A stretch of DNA of 64,000 nt from Rhodococcus sp. 14-2470-1b (GTDB lineage: Bacteria > Actinomycetota > Actinomycetes > Mycobacteriales > Mycobacteriaceae): the NCBI RefSeq assembly GCF_002259415.1, contig NZ_NPFY01000019.1, positions 289,629-353,628 of the forward strand, read 5' to 3'. A model generated the notes under the pieces. The model was not told the origin of the DNA. It ran no database searches and saw nothing but the letters and a program-made list of their open reading frames with translations. Positions 8,841 to 17,279 of this stretch are shown here, piece after piece; the first letter of the stretch is position 1, and every line of letters begins with the position of its first letter. Both the position numbers and the translations under genes were made by a program.

Positions 8841-10283
8841 ATGACCAGGCCAGAGGACGCCACGCCGCCGGTACTCCAGATGTTCGGGTACGGCATGCAA
8901 CACATTCTCTCGATGTTCGGCGGCGTCATCGCAGTGCCGATCATCGTCGGTGGTGCGGCGGGTCTCTCCGGCTCCGACCAGGCGTTGCTCATCTCCTGCG
9001 CTCTGTTCGTCAGCGGTATCGCGACCGTTCTGCAAACGGTCGGTGTGCCGTTCTTCGGTTCGCAACTGCCGCTCGTGCAGGGCATTTCGTTCGCCGCCGT
9101 CTCCACGATGCTGACCATCATCGTCGGCGCGGAGAGCGGCGAGGCAGGCCTGCGAACCGTCCTGGGCTCGGTGATCGTCGCCGCTCTGATCGGCCTCGCC
9201 GTCGCACCCTTCTTCTCCAAAGTGGTGAGGTTCTTTCCGCCCATCGTGACCGGATCGATCATCACGGTCATCGGCCTCTCGCTGATGCCCGTCGCGGCCC
9301 GATGGATCACCGGCCAGGAAATGGTCGGCGGCGTACCGAATCCGGAGTACCTCGACGTCGGCAACATCGGACTGGCGATGTTCACTCTGCTCGTGGTGCT
9401 GATCCTGACGAAGACCCCCACGGTGTCGCGACTGTCGATTCTGCTCGGACTTCTCGTGGGCACGATCGCCGCGTTCGCCTTCGGGAAAGCGGATTTCGAC
9501 GGTGTCGGCGACGCGGACATCGTGGCATTGCCGACGCCGTTCGCGTTCGGCAGCCCCATCTTCGCCGTCGGCGCGATCATCTCGATGACCATCGTGATCC
9601 TCGTGATCATGGTGGAGACCACCGCCGACATCCTCGCCGTCGGCGAGGTCGTGGGCACCGACGTCGACACCCGGCGCGTCGGCGACGGTCTGCGGGCGGA
9701 CATGCTGTCCTCGGCGATCGCCCCGGTCTTCAACTCGTTCCCCGCCACCGCGTTCGCACAGAACGTCGGCCTCGTCGCGATGTCCGGAGTGAAGAGTCGA
9801 TTCGTCGTCGCGGTGGGCGGTGGAGTGCTTGCGGTGCTGGGGCTTTCGCCGATTCTGGCCGCGATCGTCGGCGTGATTCCACTTCCCGTTCTCGGCGGCG
9901 CGGGCATCGCGCTGTTCGGTACCGTCGCGGCGAGCGGTGTTCGCACCCTCGGCAAGGTGAACTACGACAACAACAACAATCTCGTCATCGTCGCGGTGAC
10001 GCTGGCGTTCGGACTGATTCCCGTTGTGGCGAGCGATTTCTGGGACGAGTTCCCGGACTGGTTCGCCACTGTGTTCCACTCCGGCATCAGCGCCGCGAGC
10101 ATTGTCGCGGTGATACTCAATCTCTTCTTCAACGTATTCAGACCCGGGAAGCCCGAGGACCCCTCGATCGTCGCTGCGGGCCCCGCCGTCATGGTGCGCG
10201 ACGACGAAGCCGACGTCCCGAGAGACCGTGACGGGAGCAGCGTCGACGGCAGAAAACCGAACCCGCGGGACCCGGAGACGTAA
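8841..10283 (+). CDS. NCS2 family nucleobase:cation symporter (xanthine/urate/uracil permease)
   Basis: A 480-residue integral membrane transporter with about 12-14 hydrophobic segments. The family motifs are visible: the first helix QHILSMFGGVIAVPIIVG, SQLPLVQGISFAA in helix 3, the VETTADILAVGEVVG helix-8 region with its Glu, and TAFAQNVGLVAMSGV with the QN pair of helix 10. The overall pattern is nearer the purine (xanthine/uric acid, UacT/PbuX) branch than to UraA, but the substrate needs testing. It has a hydrophilic 45-residue C-tail. There is no Shine-Dalgarno; the start abuts an operator-like palindrome. The downstream nucleoside ABC transporter makes this a nucleobase/nucleoside uptake locus. 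Confidence 0.88.
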   Translation: MTRPEDATPPVLQMFGYGMQHILSMFGGVIAVPIIVGGAAGLSGSDQALLISCALFVSGIATVLQTVGVPFFGSQLPLVQGISFAAVSTMLTIIVGAESGEAGLRTVLGSVIVAALIGLAVAPFFSKVVRFFPPIVTGSIITVIGLSLMPVAARWITGQEMVGGVPNPEYLDVGNIGLAMFTLLVVLILTKTPTVSRLSILLGLLVGTIAAFAFGKADFDGVGDADIVALPTPFAFGSPIFAVGAIISMTIVILVIMVETTADILAVGEVVGTDVDTRRVGDGLRADMLSSAIAPVFNSFPATAFAQNVGLVAMSGVKSRFVVAVGGGVLAVLGLSPILAAIVGVIPLPVLGGAGIALFGTVAASGVRTLGKVNYDNNNNLVIVAVTLAFGLIPVVASDFWDEFPDWFATVFHSGISAASIVAVILNLFFNVFRPGKPEDPSIVAAGPAVMVRDDEADVPRDRDGSSVDGRKPNPRDPET

Positions 10284-10421
10284 GGCGCGAAATCATGCGG
10301 GTAACCCGGGCGAGTAGTAGCGTCCGCAATCAGACAAACTAGCCACACACCGATCGCGTGTTCACGAGACCCGCGAACACGCAGCAGCGCCACCGTGCTG
10401 CACCGAACACTGGAGGAAGTT

Positions 10422-11519
10422 TTGACCGTCGTTCCCCGCTCACACACCCGCAGACTGGTATTCGGGGGAGTCGCGTCGCTCGGTGCGGTCGCACTCGTCG
10501 CTGGATGTGGCTCCGCCCCCGAGGACAGTGGATCGGATTCCGGTGGCACGGCCGCGGGCGACTTCAAGCCCTGCATGGTGTCCGACGCAGGTGGCTTCGA
10601 CGACAAGTCGTTCAACCAGCTCAGCTTCGAGGGCTTGACCAACGCCTCCGAAGAGCTCGGTGTCGAGCCCATCACCGTCGAATCGGCGTCGCCGACGGAC
10701 TACAACCCCAACCTCAACAACCTGATCGACCAGGGATGTTCGCTGATCCTGACCGTCGGATTCGACCTCGCCGACGCCACCAAGTCCGCCGCCGAAGCGA
10801 ACACCGACATCGACTTCGCGATCATCGACGATTCCAGCATCGACCTGCCGAACGTCAAACCGCTGACCTACGACGCGGCCCAGGGCGGATTCCTCGCCGG
10901 CTACGCCGCTGCGAGCTTCTCCAAGACCGGTGTCGTCGGTACCTTCGGTGGCTCGCAGCTGCCCACCGTCACCATCTTCATGGACGGATTCGCCGACGGC
11001 GTCAACTACTTCAACGAGCAGAAGAACGGCAACGTTCGCGTCATCGGCTGGGACGTCCCGGCCCAGAACGGCTCGTTCACCGGCGGTTTCGAAGCCAATG
11101 CCGTCGCCAAGAACACCGCACAGGGCCTCATCGACCAGAACGCGGACGTCATCTTCCCCGTGGGCGGACCGATCTACCAGAGCGCGGCACAGGCCATCCG
11201 TGACTCCTCGCGTCCCATCGCTCTGATCGGGGCCGACGCGGACGTCTACGTGTCCGACCCGTCCGTCGGTGACCTGCTCCTCACGTCGGTCACCAAGGGC
11301 CTGCAGACCAGCGTCGACGAAATCGTCGCCTCCTCGGGTGACGGATCGTTCGACAACGCACCCTACGTCGGCACGCTCGAGAACGACGGTGTCGGCATCG
11401 CGCCGTTCCACGACTTCGAGTCACAGGTCGACCCGGCACTGCAGGGCGAACTCGACACCATCAAGGCAGGCATCACCGACGGCTCCATCACCGTCGAGTC
11501 CCCGTCCTCGCCCAAGTGA
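10422..11519 (+). CDS. BMP family lipoprotein, ABC transporter substrate-binding protein (nucleoside type)
   Basis: A 365-residue lipoprotein: basic RSHTRR n-region, hydrophobic core, and lipobox LVAGC near residue 26. The mature part is a BmpA/PnrA-like periplasmic-binding fold; characteristic are VSDAGGFDDKSFNQLSFEGL and VGFDLADAT, FLAGYAAASFSKTG and the late VGTLENDGVGIAPFHDF. Proteins of this family bind purine nucleosides. The TTG start at 10422 follows GGAGG (10412-10416). Three transporter genes follow with 1 nt, overlapping and overlapping spacing, so it heads a four-gene ABC operon. A CGGGTAACCCG palindrome lies upstream at 10298-10308. Confidence 0.9.
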   Translation: MTVVPRSHTRRLVFGGVASLGAVALVAGCGSAPEDSGSDSGGTAAGDFKPCMVSDAGGFDDKSFNQLSFEGLTNASEELGVEPITVESASPTDYNPNLNNLIDQGCSLILTVGFDLADATKSAAEANTDIDFAIIDDSSIDLPNVKPLTYDAAQGGFLAGYAAASFSKTGVVGTFGGSQLPTVTIFMDGFADGVNYFNEQKNGNVRVIGWDVPAQNGSFTGGFEANAVAKNTAQGLIDQNADVIFPVGGPIYQSAAQAIRDSSRPIALIGADADVYVSDPSVGDLLLTSVTKGLQTSVDEIVASSGDGSFDNAPYVGTLENDGVGIAPFHDFESQVDPALQGELDTIKAGITDGSITVESPSSPK

Positions 11520-11520
11520 C

Positions 11521-13023
11521 GTGAAACTAGAATTACAGGGCATCACGAAGAGGTTCGGCTCGCTCGTCGCGAACGATTCCATCGACCTCGTCGTCGAGCC
11601 GGGGGAGATCGTCTGCCTGCTCGGTGAGAACGGGGCGGGCAAGTCGACCCTGATGAATGTTCTCAGCGGCCTGTATCGCGCCGAGGAAGGCAAAATTCTG
11701 CTCGACGGCGTCGAGCAGAATTTCGCCGGCCCGGGCGAAGCGATGACCGCCGGGATCGGCATGGTGCATCAGCACTTCATGCTGATCCCGGTGTTCACGG
11801 TCGCCGAGAACATCATTCTCGGCCACGAGACCACCAAGTCCGGCGGCAGGCTCGATCTCGACGCGGCGCGAAAGCTGGTGCGGGAGATCTCGTCGCGTTT
11901 CGGTTTCGACCTCGACCCGGACGCCAGGATCGACGAACTCCCCGTCGGCGTGCAGCAGCGCGTCGAGATCATCAAGGCGCTCAGCCGCGACGCCAAGGTG
12001 TTGGTGTTCGACGAGCCGACGGCCGTGCTGACGCCGCAGGAAACCGACGATCTCATGCGCATCATGCGTGAGCTGGCCGAATCCGGCACGGCGATCGTGT
12101 TCATCACCCACAAGCTGCGGGAGGTACGCGAGGTCGCAGATCGGATCACCGTCATCCGGCTCGGCAAGGTCGTGGGCGAGGCGGAACCGACGGCGACCAA
12201 CGCCGAACTCGCCGCGATGATGGTGGGCCGCGACGTGCAGCTGACCGTGTCGAAGGAACCGGCCCAGCCCGGGGACGCAGCACTCGTCGTGAAGAACCTG
12301 ACGGTCTTCGACGGATCCGGCCAGAAGGTCGTCGACGATGTCAGTCTCGAAGTCCACCGAGGTGAGATCCTCGCCGTCGCCGGTGTGCAGGGCAACGGGC
12401 AGAGCGAATTCGTCGAGGCACTGCTGGGAGCGCGTGAGCAGATCAGCGGCGAGATCGAGCTCGACGGCCGGTCACTCGTCGGCGCATCCGTGCACGACGT
12501 ACTCGGCGCAGGCGTCGGCTTCGTGCCCGAGGACCGCACGGTCTACGGACTCGTCGGCGAGTTCTCGATTGCGGAGAACCTCATGCTGGACAGATCGACG
12601 GGGGAGCCGTTCGTGCGTCGCGGCGCCATCCGACGCGAGTATCTGGACACGTTCGCCGCCGAGAAGGTCGAGGAGTTCGACGTCCGGACGCCGGGAATCG
12701 ACACACGCGTCGGGCGGCTGTCCGGCGGTAATCAGCAGAAGGTCGTGCTCGCGCGTGAGCTGAGCCGAGACCTCCGGCTGTTCGTCGCGTCGCAGCCGAC
12801 ACGAGGTATCGACGTCGGCTCGATCGAGTTCGTGCACAAGCGGATCGTCGCGACACGGGACTCCGGTGTGCCGGTGATCGTCGTCTCCAGCGAACTCGAC
12901 GAAGTCGCGGCGCTCGCCGATCGAATTGCAGTCATGTACCGCGGGACCATCGTCGGCATCGTGCCCGCCGACACGTCCCGCGAAGTTCTAGGTGTGATGA
13001 TGGGTGGAGAGAAGCATGGCTGA
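11521..13023 (+). CDS. ABC transporter, tandem ATP-binding protein (nucleoside import)
   Basis: A 500-residue protein with two ABC ATPase domains, as in NupA/RbsA-type importers. Domain 1 has Walker A GENGAGKST, signature LPVGVQQRVEI and Walker B VLVFDEPTAVLTP. Domain 2 has a degenerate P-loop (GVQGNGQSE), signature LSGGNQQK and Walker B LFVASQPTRGID, where Gln replaces the catalytic Glu. This asymmetry is usual for the family and implies one active ATP site. The GTG start is 1 nt after the binding-protein stop; the 3' end overlaps the permease start by 8 nt. Confidence 0.92.
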   Translation: MKLELQGITKRFGSLVANDSIDLVVEPGEIVCLLGENGAGKSTLMNVLSGLYRAEEGKILLDGVEQNFAGPGEAMTAGIGMVHQHFMLIPVFTVAENIILGHETTKSGGRLDLDAARKLVREISSRFGFDLDPDARIDELPVGVQQRVEIIKALSRDAKVLVFDEPTAVLTPQETDDLMRIMRELAESGTAIVFITHKLREVREVADRITVIRLGKVVGEAEPTATNAELAAMMVGRDVQLTVSKEPAQPGDAALVVKNLTVFDGSGQKVVDDVSLEVHRGEILAVAGVQGNGQSEFVEALLGAREQISGEIELDGRSLVGASVHDVLGAGVGFVPEDRTVYGLVGEFSIAENLMLDRSTGEPFVRRGAIRREYLDTFAAEKVEEFDVRTPGIDTRVGRLSGGNQQKVVLARELSRDLRLFVASQPTRGIDVGSIEFVHKRIVATRDSGVPVIVVSSELDEVAALADRIAVMYRGTIVGIVPADTSREVLGVMMGGEKHG

Positions 13024-14236
13024 AACGCCTGCACCGTCGCGGTCCCATGTGGTTCTGCGGCAGATATTCACCGGAAGCGCGATCATTTCCGTGCTCGCCG
13101 TGTTCATGGCGGTGATCGTCGGAGCAGTGCTGATCGCCGTCACCGACGATCAGGTGCAGGAGACCGCCGGGTACTTCTTCTCCCGGCCGTCGGACATGCT
13201 GGTGGCGGTCTGGGACGCAGTGTCGGGGGCGTACTCGTCACTGTTCCAGGGGTCGGTGTACAACTTCCGGCGACCCGGATTCGAGAACGGCATCCGGCCG
13301 CTCATGGAGACACTGACCTTCGCGACGCCGTTGATCGTCGCCGGTCTCGGTGTGGCACTTGCCTTCCGAGTCGGCATGTTCAACATCGGTGGCCGCGGCC
13401 AGATGCTCATCGCGGCGGCATGTGCCGGGTGGGTCGGGTTCTCGCTACAGCTTCCAGCGGGGATTCACCTGATCCTGGCGATCCTCGCGGGTGTCGTCGG
13501 CGGCGCGGTGTGGGGCGGTATCGCCGGAGTGCTGAAGGCGCGCACCGGTGCCCACGAAGTGATCGTCACGATCATGCTCAACTACGTCGCGTTCTACCTC
13601 GTCGCATACCTGTTGCGCACACCGGGCGCACTGCAGGCTCCCGGCCAGAACAACCCCAAGACCGCCGCGATGGAATCGACGGCGGTCTTCCCCAAATTGT
13701 TCGGTGACCGCTACTCGCTGCATCTGGGTTTCGTCCTCGTCGTCGTGGTGACCGTCGCGGTCTGGTGGCTTCTCGAACGGTCGTCGTTGGGGTTCCGCTT
13801 CCGGGCCGTCGGCGAGAACCCGCATGCGTCGAGGATCGCCGGCATCGACGTCAACCGCATGTATCTGTACGCGATGGTGATGTCCGGAGCACTGGTCGGC
13901 TTGGCAGGTGTCGCACAGGTTCTGGGGACGGTCACCACCGGCTTCGGCGCGGACATCGACGCCGGTATCGGCTTCGACGCCATCACCGTGGCCTTGCTCG
14001 GTCGGTCCAAACCGTGGGGAGTGTTCTTCGCCGGCATACTGTTCGGCGCCTTCAAGGCCGGCGGATTCGCGATGCAGGCGGCCGAGGGCATCCCCATCGA
14101 CATCGTCCTCGTCGTGCAATCGGTCATCGTTCTGTTCATCGCGGCGCCTCCGCTGGTGCGAGCTGTCTTCCGATTACCGCCACCGGGGGCCGAGACCGCG
14201 GCTCGCGCCGACACCGCGAAGGTGGGAGCACTGTGA
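13016..14236 (+). CDS. ABC transporter permease (BMP/nucleoside importer, subunit 1)
   Basis: A 406-residue permease of the BPD_transp_2 (RbsC/LivH-like) family with about 9-10 hydrophobic helices. The conserved EAA-like region reads FRAVGENPHASRIAGIDV. The long periplasmic loop between helices 1 and 2 (RPSDMLVAVWDAVSGAYSS) is typical of nucleoside permease subunit 1. The ATG at 13016 follows GGAGAG and is preferred over the GTG at 13004. It overlaps the ATPase gene upstream and the second permease by 4 nt. Confidence 0.9.
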   Translation: MAETPAPSRSHVVLRQIFTGSAIISVLAVFMAVIVGAVLIAVTDDQVQETAGYFFSRPSDMLVAVWDAVSGAYSSLFQGSVYNFRRPGFENGIRPLMETLTFATPLIVAGLGVALAFRVGMFNIGGRGQMLIAAACAGWVGFSLQLPAGIHLILAILAGVVGGAVWGGIAGVLKARTGAHEVIVTIMLNYVAFYLVAYLLRTPGALQAPGQNNPKTAAMESTAVFPKLFGDRYSLHLGFVLVVVVTVAVWWLLERSSLGFRFRAVGENPHASRIAGIDVNRMYLYAMVMSGALVGLAGVAQVLGTVTTGFGADIDAGIGFDAITVALLGRSKPWGVFFAGILFGAFKAGGFAMQAAEGIPIDIVLVVQSVIVLFIAAPPLVRAVFRLPPPGAETAARADTAKVGAL

Positions 14237-15498
14237 CCACCCTCGACACTGCGCCGGAAGTACTGACGCCGAAGCGAAGCTGGAAGGTACCGGGCGTCCT
14301 CGGTGCAGCGACTCTGCTCGGGCTGATCCTGTTCGTCCTGCGCGGCAAATCAGGTACGACCACCTTCGGCCTCGCCAGCGAGAACGACTTCTTCGCGCTC
14401 CCGGCAGTGGGAGTCCCGACCGGGGCGACCGGAATTCTCGTCGTCGTGGCGTTGGCTGCGATTCTCGCGTTCGCCGTGTGGAACGTACTGCGCCGCAAGA
14501 CAACACCGTTGTGGGTCCTCGCAGTCTTCGCGGTGCTGTTCGTGATCGGGTTCCTGACGTGGGCCGCCGCAGGAGCGACGGTGCCCGTACCCGGCCTGCT
14601 CATCGGGGCCGTCGCGCTCAGCACGCCACTGATCTTCGGCGCGATGGGCGGCGTCATCTCCGAACGCGTCGGCGTCGTCAACATCGCCATCGAAGGCCAG
14701 CTTCTGTCCGGCGCCTTCGTCAGCGCCGTCGTCGCGTCGATCACCGGATCCGCCTACGTGGCCCTACTCGCCGCACTGCTCGCCGGAGCGTTGACCGCGG
14801 CACTGCTCGCGATGTTCTCCATCAAGTACTTCGTCAACCAGGTCATCGTCGGCGTCGTGCTGAACGTTCTGGTCGTGGGACTGACGAGCTTTTTGTACTC
14901 GGTGGTGCTGACGAAGAACCCCGAGACCCTCAACTCGCCGCCGCGGTTCGGGCGCATCGAGATTCCACTGCTGTCCCAGATCCCCGTGATCGGTCCGGTG
15001 TTGTTCCGCCAGACCCTGATCGTCTACATGATGTACGTCGTCGTCGCGCTGGTGTGGTTCGGTCTGTTCCACACCAAGTGGGGTCTGCGCCTGCGCGCCG
15101 TCGGTGAACATCCTCAGGCGGCCGACACCGTCGGTATCGATGTCGCGCGCACCCGGTTCTGGAACGTCTGCCTCGCCGGAGCCATCGCCGGCCTCGGCGG
15201 CGCCTACTTCACGCTCGGATCGGTGGGCGCATTCGGCAAGGAAATGACCGCCGGTGCCGGCTACATCGCGTTGGCTGCAGTCATTTTCGGCCGTTGGGAC
15301 CCGATACGCGCAACTCTGGCTGCCCTGCTGTTCGGCTTCGCGTCGAACTTGCAGAACGTGCTCGGCATCATCGGGTCACCCGTGCCCAGCGAGTTCATGC
15401 TGATGCTGCCCTACGTGGTGACAATCTTCGCCGTTGCCGGTCTCGTCGGGCACGTTCGTGGACCCGCGGCCGCAGGTAAGCCCTATGTGAAGTCCTGA
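14233..15498 (+). CDS. ABC transporter permease (BMP/nucleoside importer, subunit 2)
   Basis: A 421-residue permease paralogous to the gene before it, with ~10 helices. MGGVISERVGVVNIAIEGQ is the strong signature of this group, and the coupling loop is RLRAVGEHPQAADTVGIDV. It begins with GTG inside the previous stop codon (GTGA). As the last gene of the operon it completes an importer with a lipoprotein, a tandem ATPase and two permeases, most like the purine nucleoside systems YufNOPQ/NupABC. Confidence 0.9.
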   Translation: MTTLDTAPEVLTPKRSWKVPGVLGAATLLGLILFVLRGKSGTTTFGLASENDFFALPAVGVPTGATGILVVVALAAILAFAVWNVLRRKTTPLWVLAVFAVLFVIGFLTWAAAGATVPVPGLLIGAVALSTPLIFGAMGGVISERVGVVNIAIEGQLLSGAFVSAVVASITGSAYVALLAALLAGALTAALLAMFSIKYFVNQVIVGVVLNVLVVGLTSFLYSVVLTKNPETLNSPPRFGRIEIPLLSQIPVIGPVLFRQTLIVYMMYVVVALVWFGLFHTKWGLRLRAVGEHPQAADTVGIDVARTRFWNVCLAGAIAGLGGAYFTLGSVGAFGKEMTAGAGYIALAAVIFGRWDPIRATLAALLFGFASNLQNVLGIIGSPVPSEFMLMLPYVVTIFAVAGLVGHVRGPAAAGKPYVKS

Positions 15499-15523
15499 CT
15501 CCCGAGTAGGGTGCCTGCGTCAC

Positions 15524-15546
15524 TGTGACCACGTTCACTGTAGGAT
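15524..15546 (+). promoter_or_regulatory. CRP/GlxR-like site beside a -10 box
   Basis: TGTGA-CCACGT-TCACT at 15524-15539 matches TGTGA-N6-TCACA at 9 of 10 positions. TAGGAT at 15541-15546 fits a -10. The site overlaps the -35 region of the acyl-CoA ligase promoter. Confidence 0.55.
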
Positions 15547-15583
15547 TTCGGACATCTTGCCGATGCGTGTTCGAAGGAGAGTC

Positions 15584-17173
15584 ATGAGCTTCAACAGCCC
15601 CTTTCCGGACGTGGAGATCCCGAATCTCAGTGTCTACGACTATCTGTTCGGGTCCATCTCGGACGCCGACCTGGAAAAGCCGGCACTGATCGACGGCGCC
15701 TCCGGTGACGTCACCACGTACCAGGCTCTGATCGGTCAGATCAACGGCATCGCAGGCGCGCTCGCCGCACGCGGTCTCGAGGTGGGCGACGTCGTCGGCC
15801 TGCATTCGCCCAACGTGCCCGCGTTCGCCGCGGTCCTCCACGGCATCCTGCGCGCAGGCGGAACCGCGACCACGATCAACGCGCTGTACACCGCCGAGGA
15901 CATCGCCAAGCAGCTCACCGGGTCCGGTGCGAAGTTCCTGTTCACCGTCTCGCCGCTGTACCCGCAGGCCAAGGCCGCCGCGGAGAAGGTCGGTATCGAC
16001 GACGACCACGTCATCGTTCTCGACGGCGCCGAAGGCCACCCGAATCTGCGGGATCTGCTGACCCAGGGCGCACCCGCGCCCGACGTGACGTTCGACCCCG
16101 CCACCCAGGTCGCAGTGCTGCCGTATTCGTCCGGGACGACGGGTGTGCCCAAGGGCGTCATCCTCACACACCGCAACCTCGTCGCCAACGTCGCGCAGAT
16201 GGAACCCCGCGTCGGCATCGACACCGACGACGCGATCCTCGCACTGCTGCCGTTCTTCCACATCTACGGCCTCACAGTGCTTCTCAACATCGCACTGAAA
16301 TTGCGTGCACGACTGGTCACCATGCCCAAGTTCGACCTCGTCGAGTTCCTGCGCATCATCCAGGACAACAAGCTGACCTACCTCTTCATCGCGCCCCCCG
16401 TCGCCGTTGCACTCGCCAAGCATCCCTTGGTGGACCAGTACGACCTCTCCAGCGTGCACACCATCTTCTCCGGCGCCGCCCCGCTCGACGAAGAGCTCGG
16501 CAAGGCCGTCGCGGCTCGATTGAACACGCGCATCCGTCAGGGTTACGGAATGAGCGAACTCAGCCCGGTCAGCCACGCCATCCCGTTCGACCGCGACGAC
16601 ATGCCGCTCAGCTCCGTCGGCCTCCCGCTGGCCAACACCGTCAACAAGCTCGTCGACCCCGAGACCCTCGAGGAAATCGACATTCCGGCAGAAGGACGGT
16701 CCAAGCCGGGCGAACTGTGGGTGAAGGGGCCGAACGTCATGGCCGGCTACCTCAACAACCCGACCGCTACCGCCGAGACCCTCGACGACGACGGCTACCT
16801 GCACACCGGCGACATCGCAGTCGTCGACTCCGAGGGCGTCGTCTACATCGTGGACAGGCTCAAGGAACTCATCAAGTACAAGGGCTACCAGGTTCCGCCC
16901 GCCGAGCTCGAAGCACTGCTGCTCACCCACCCCGAGATCGCCGACGCCGCCGTCATCGGCGTACTCGACGACGAGGGCGAGGAAGTGCCGAAGGCCTTCG
17001 TCGTACTGCAGGCGAACGCGTCGATCGACGAGGACGGTGTCATCGCCTTCGTCTCCGAACGTGTGTCCCCGCACAAGAAGGTCCGCAAGGTCCAGTTCAT
17101 CGACACGGTCCCGAAGTCCGCCGCGGGCAAGATCCTGCGCAAGGACCTGAGGGCTGCAGAAGCAGCACAGTAA
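15584..17173 (+). CDS. Acyl-CoA synthetase / 4-coumarate-CoA ligase family protein
   Basis: A 529-residue ANL-superfamily adenylating enzyme. The P-loop A3 motif is YSSGTTGVPKGV and A5 is GYGMSELSP. Motif A7 (YLHTGDIA) is followed by A8 with IVDRLKELIKYKGYQVPPAELE, and the C-terminal catalytic Lys is in KSAAGKILRK. The whole pattern resembles plant-type 4-coumarate:CoA ligases, which activate aromatic or fatty acids with ATP and CoA. AAGGAG lies 4 nt before the ATG, and a possible GlxR site lies upstream, consistent with carbon control. It is transcribed with the same direction as its neighbours but has its own promoter. Confidence 0.88.
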   Translation: MSFNSPFPDVEIPNLSVYDYLFGSISDADLEKPALIDGASGDVTTYQALIGQINGIAGALAARGLEVGDVVGLHSPNVPAFAAVLHGILRAGGTATTINALYTAEDIAKQLTGSGAKFLFTVSPLYPQAKAAAEKVGIDDDHVIVLDGAEGHPNLRDLLTQGAPAPDVTFDPATQVAVLPYSSGTTGVPKGVILTHRNLVANVAQMEPRVGIDTDDAILALLPFFHIYGLTVLLNIALKLRARLVTMPKFDLVEFLRIIQDNKLTYLFIAPPVAVALAKHPLVDQYDLSSVHTIFSGAAPLDEELGKAVAARLNTRIRQGYGMSELSPVSHAIPFDRDDMPLSSVGLPLANTVNKLVDPETLEEIDIPAEGRSKPGELWVKGPNVMAGYLNNPTATAETLDDDGYLHTGDIAVVDSEGVVYIVDRLKELIKYKGYQVPPAELEALLLTHPEIADAAVIGVLDDEGEEVPKAFVVLQANASIDEDGVIAFVSERVSPHKKVRKVQFIDTVPKSAAGKILRKDLRAAEAAQ

Positions 17174-17180
17174 GGACCCT

Positions 17181-17258
17181 CCGGGAGTGGTGTGACAATC
17201 ACGTGCTCAGCAGTCGGATTCCCGCCTGCGTCGGACGGAATTGTCACACCACACCCGG
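17181..17258. terminator. Long inverted repeat after the acyl-CoA ligase gene
   Basis: Arms 17181-17199 and 17240-17258 pair over 18 of 19 bases (CCGGG, an A:A mismatch, then GTGGTGTGACAAT), with a 40-nt loop. It starts 7 nt after the stop codon. It may act as a terminator, or as a paired operator because each arm carries GTGACAAT. Confidence 0.6.
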
Positions 17259-17279
17259 TAGTTCGGGTAGTAAAGAAGT

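Noticed and set aside
8781..10079. A 432-codon minus-strand frame over the NCS2 permease
   Set aside because: Composition is His/Asp/Arg-rich shadow of a hydrophobic protein; the plus-strand permease has family motifs.
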